From the NCBI GenBank assembly GCA_036655975.1, contig JAVVPD010000089.1, forward strand, positions 1-8,353: 8,353 bases of DNA. Direction: 5' to 3'. The stretch is from CASQEL01 sp036655975. GTDB taxonomy: Bacteria > Desulfobacterota > Desulfovibrionia > Desulfovibrionales > Desulfovibrionaceae. The notes beneath the pieces were generated by a model that worked only from the letters and a program-made list of their open reading frames with translations, searched no databases and was not told the origin of the DNA. Every line of letters starts with the position of its first letter. Position 1 is the stretch's first letter. The translations under genes and the position numbers were made by a program. Of the stretch, positions 6,077 through 8,353 are shown one piece after another.

Positions 6077-8353
6077 TTAAGCTGTTGCGTATTGAGTACG
6101 CTTTATAATTTCACTCTGCACACCCTTGTCAAGGCGTGTAAAATACGCACTGAAGCCGGCCACGCGAACTACCAATTCCTTATACTTTTCAGGTGTTTTC
6201 TGAGCGTCACGCAGGGTGTTGGTGTCTACACAGTTAAACTGAATATGGCTGCCGCCCAAATCATAGTAGGTTTTAATGAGGGAAAGCAGCGTACGTGCAC
6301 CAGCCGGCCCTTCAAGGAAGGAAGGCAGCAGCTTCACGTTCAAATGGTTTGCGTTGAACTTCACGGTGTCCACAGCCTGGGCAGCAGACTTCAACATAGC
6401 GGTGATGCCGTTCACGTCCGTACCGGGCATAGCAGACACGCTCGCGTCGGTCATGGGTTCACCCCGTCTGCGTCCGTTGGGCAGGGCACCGGTCATGGGG
6501 GCAAAGTAGTTGTGGAAAGACAACGAAAAAGCGTCCATACGGGCTTCATAGTCGAAATAATCGGTACCACTGGCGCGGTATATTTCTTCTAAATCGCGGT
6601 ACACTCTTTGCACCAATGCGTCCACATCAGGCTCATCGTTGCCGTGCTTGGGAGCTTCAAAGCACATTTTCCGTTCTTCTTCAAAACCTTCAAAGTTGGC
6701 TGCAAGAACTTCCTGTAGATGTGCCATGGTCATCTTCTTGGTATCGTATATCAGATGCTTAATGGCATAGAGGGAGTTTGCTGCATCAATACCGCTGGTG
6801 GTAATACACAAAGACTGAGCGTATTTTGGGCCACCTTGTTCTTCATACAGGCCTTTTTCCAAACATCCTTCGATGACGGTAGAACGGAAAACGCTCGGCA
6901 CGATTTCTTCACGCATGGCATTGCCAATGTCAGAAATTCTACGTTGCTGCAACAAGCAATGCGTAGCATGTTTCTTGAACGCAGCATAAAAATCTTCAAA
7001 TGTCGTAAAAGTTTTCGGATCACCAACATGGATACCGATCTGCTTCTTTGTGTAGGGGTCATAGCCATCATTAAGCGTAAATTCCACCAGCTTTGCAAGG
7101 TTGGGCTGACCTTCAAAGGTGACATACGACCCCTGCCCGGCTTGACCTGTCCCCACACAACCAAAGACCACACAATTTTTGCGGGCTTCACCAATGGTGA
7201 TGCCACGGGTACCAAAGCGGGCCAAGTGACGTTGCACGACAACGGTGTTATTCATGAACTGGGGTTGCCCTACACCGGTACGGATAAGATCAATGGCCTT
7301 GCGAAGATAGGATTCTTTCATTTTAGGATGATAGAATAAGGCCAAGGTGGGTTGGATATTCCTCATCGCGATCTGGCAGTCCATGAGCAATTCTTCCAGC
7401 TCCGTGCTGGCGTCTTCACCATTTTCGGTCAAACCACCAATGGAAATAACCTGTCCTGTATGACCAGACAAGGCCAGCGCATAGGACGTGCCCTGATAGA
7501 CTGCGATTTCCAAATGCTTGATAAATTGGAATTTGAGCAGGGTAAGGGCTTGTTCACGGGTCAACGTGCCGTCAGCTATATCCTGTTGGTAGTAGGGGAA
7601 CATGTACTGACCATAGCGCCCGGGCGAGGTGCCGCAACCGGCTTGTTCCATTTCAATGCACAGATGCGTGAACCAAAAAGCTTGCACGGCTTCGCGGAAG
7701 TTACGGGCGGGGAATTCAGGCACACGGCGGCATACTTCGGCGATTTCCAATAATTCCGCTTTGGCCTTAGGATCTTTTTCCGCCGCAGCGCTTGTTTCGG
7801 CCAAATCGGCGTAACGATGGGCGTAGGCCACGACAGCGTTAAGAACGAGTTGGCAACCACGGTAAAATTCCATTTTAGGCGCATTGGTGGCCTTCTTAGG
7901 CAAGGCTTCCATATGTGCGTTTACTTCTTCCAAAATGGCGGCAATGCCCTTACCGATAACCTTAGCATAATCACAGGCACCAGAGCCGGTGCTGTTGTCG
8001 TTCACCGGATAAATCCAACCGGATTTGACCAACATTTCAGCATTTTCACCATAAATTTCTTTGTAAATCTTGTTCGCTCGATCATAGGTCGTGTTGCCCT
8101 TCCACTGCTTGTAGACTTTTTTGAGCAGGTCTTGGGTTTCCGCCGGAATACTCACTTCACCCAATGAGGACATCTTAACCATATCAAGCTCGTCCTTAAT
8201 CCAGTTGACCTGCCATTCAGGATAGGGATACACGCCAGCGCGGACACCGGTCATGGTGCCGACAACGGGATTGCCGTCAAGAAAAATATCTTTCTTGGTC
8301 AACAAACGTTCCAAAAGTCTGGCTCGAATCATGACATTCGATTCGCTTTTGTA
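6077..8353 (-). CDS. Glycyl radical enzyme catalytic subunit, PFL-like, lacking the Cys-X-Glu glutamate (N-terminus off window)
   Basis: Large GRE of the pyruvate formate-lyase superfamily. The frame is open to the right edge. The ATG at 8332 is probably internal, since seven further codons lie upstream in the window and family members usually have some 50-70 more residues before this point. Numbered from that Met (751 residues), the features are VVGTMTG at 23-29, YPEW at 37-40, SPGRYGQYMFPYY at 236-248, IRTGVGQPQFMNN at 350-362, the thiyl Cys392 in FGCVGTG, NGRRRGE near the C-terminus, and the glycyl radical loop RVAGFSAYF with Gly726 (codon 6157-6155). Two residues after Cys392 is Gly394, where choline, glycerol, isethionate, hydroxyproline and hydroxyphenylacetate enzymes have Glu. 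Elimination of that type is therefore unlikely. Fumarate addition (X-succinate synthase type) or another radical reaction is possible, but no small BssB/BssC-like subunits are visible. The substrate is unknown. The partner activase is at 262-1144 in the convergent operon. Confidence 0.93.
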   Translation of the reverse strand, partial: YKSESNVMIRARLLERLLTKKDIFLDGNPVVGTMTGVRAGVYPYPEWQVNWIKDELDMVKMSSLGEVSIPAETQDLLKKVYKQWKGNTTYDRANKIYKEIYGENAEMLVKSGWIYPVNDNSTGSGACDYAKVIGKGIAAILEEVNAHMEALPKKATNAPKMEFYRGCQLVLNAVVAYAHRYADLAETSAAAEKDPKAKAELLEIAEVCRRVPEFPARNFREAVQAFWFTHLCIEMEQAGCGTSPGRYGQYMFPYYQQDIADGTLTREQALTLLKFQFIKHLEIAVYQGTSYALALSGHTGQVISIGGLTENGEDASTELEELLMDCQIAMRNIQPTLALFYHPKMKESYLRKAIDLIRTGVGQPQFMNNTVVVQRHLARFGTRGITIGEARKNCVVFGCVGTGQAGQGSYVTFEGQPNLAKLVEFTLNDGYDPYTKKQIGIHVGDPKTFTTFEDFYAAFKKHATHCLLQQRRISDIGNAMREEIVPSVFRSTVIEGCLEKGLYEEQGGPKYAQSLCITTSGIDAANSLYAIKHLIYDTKKMTMAHLQEVLAANFEGFEEERKMCFEAPKHGNDEPDVDALVQRVYRDLEEIYRASGTDYFDYEARMDAFSLSFHNYFAPMTGALPNGRRRGEPMTDASVSAMPGTDVNGITAMLKSAAQAVDTVKFNANHLNVKLLPSFLEGPAGARTLLSLIKTYYDLGGSHIQFNCVDTNTLRDAQKTPEKYKELVVRVAGFSAYFTRLDKGVQSEIIKRTQYATA

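Noticed and set aside
6077..8353. Isethionate, choline or dihydroxypropanesulfonate lyase as the identity of the GRE
   Set aside because: TRAP transporters and gut Desulfovibrionaceae make isethionate lyase tempting, but these enzymes have Cys-X-Glu and this one has Cys-Val-Gly.
6077..8353. Several long open frames on the plus strand and alternative minus frames within the GRE gene
   Set aside because: They are shadows of the GRE coding frame, which has clear family motifs throughout.
1..8353. CRISPR array, tRNA or rRNA genes
   Set aside because: No regularly spaced repeats, cloverleaf or rRNA-like sequence was seen on either strand.

Overview
The window reads as a draft-assembly fragment from a strictly anaerobic bacterium, most likely a sulfate- or sulfite-reducing Desulfovibrionaceae-type member of the Desulfobacterota. 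This is inferred from the gene mix, since there is no rRNA or marker gene. The clues are an oxygen-sensitive glycyl radical enzyme (GRE) with its activase, a TRAP transporter whose binding protein has a Tat signal, two apparent selenocysteine-containing HesB/IscA-like proteins, and a sigma-54-type promoter. Ten Ns and one apparent single-base frameshift show that the assembly is imperfect here.

Layout. Positions 1-261 are an AT-rich control region with several inverted repeats and a good -24/-12 (sigma-54) promoter. A rightward operon follows: GRE-activating radical SAM enzyme (262-1144, interrupted by the N gap), TRAP substrate-binding protein dctP (1201-2451), small membrane subunit dctQ (2553-3125), large permease subunit dctM (3118-4411, frameshifted near 4062-4070), and a DUF4125 protein (4509-5102). 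A hairpin with a T-tract at 5107-5149 separates this from a leftward operon. Read from the right edge, that operon encodes a GRE catalytic subunit (8353-6077, N-terminus outside the window) and two tandem 94-codon genes (6007-5723 and 5674-5390). A 152-bp foldback repeat with inverted ends (5226-5377) lies just beyond the second small gene.

The two small genes are the main discovery. Each is a HesB/IscA-like protein interrupted by an in-frame UGA at codon 37, where the family has its conserved Cys. In both, the same 5-bp stem with an AGGUU loop starts 14 nt after the UGA, matching the bacterial SECIS pattern. Conventional gene calling would miss both. They are about 64% identical to each other.

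Working model (inference): the TRAP system imports an organic anion, the activase installs the glycyl radical, and the GRE converts the compound. The GRE has the radical Gly and the active-site Cys but has Gly where eliminating GREs have Glu (Cys-Val-Gly rather than Cys-X-Glu). It is therefore unlikely to be a choline, glycerol, isethionate or hydroxyproline lyase/dehydratase, and may be closer to the fumarate-adding (X-succinate synthase) type or an undescribed class. The selenoprotein pair and the DUF4125 protein would be accessory factors of unknown role.
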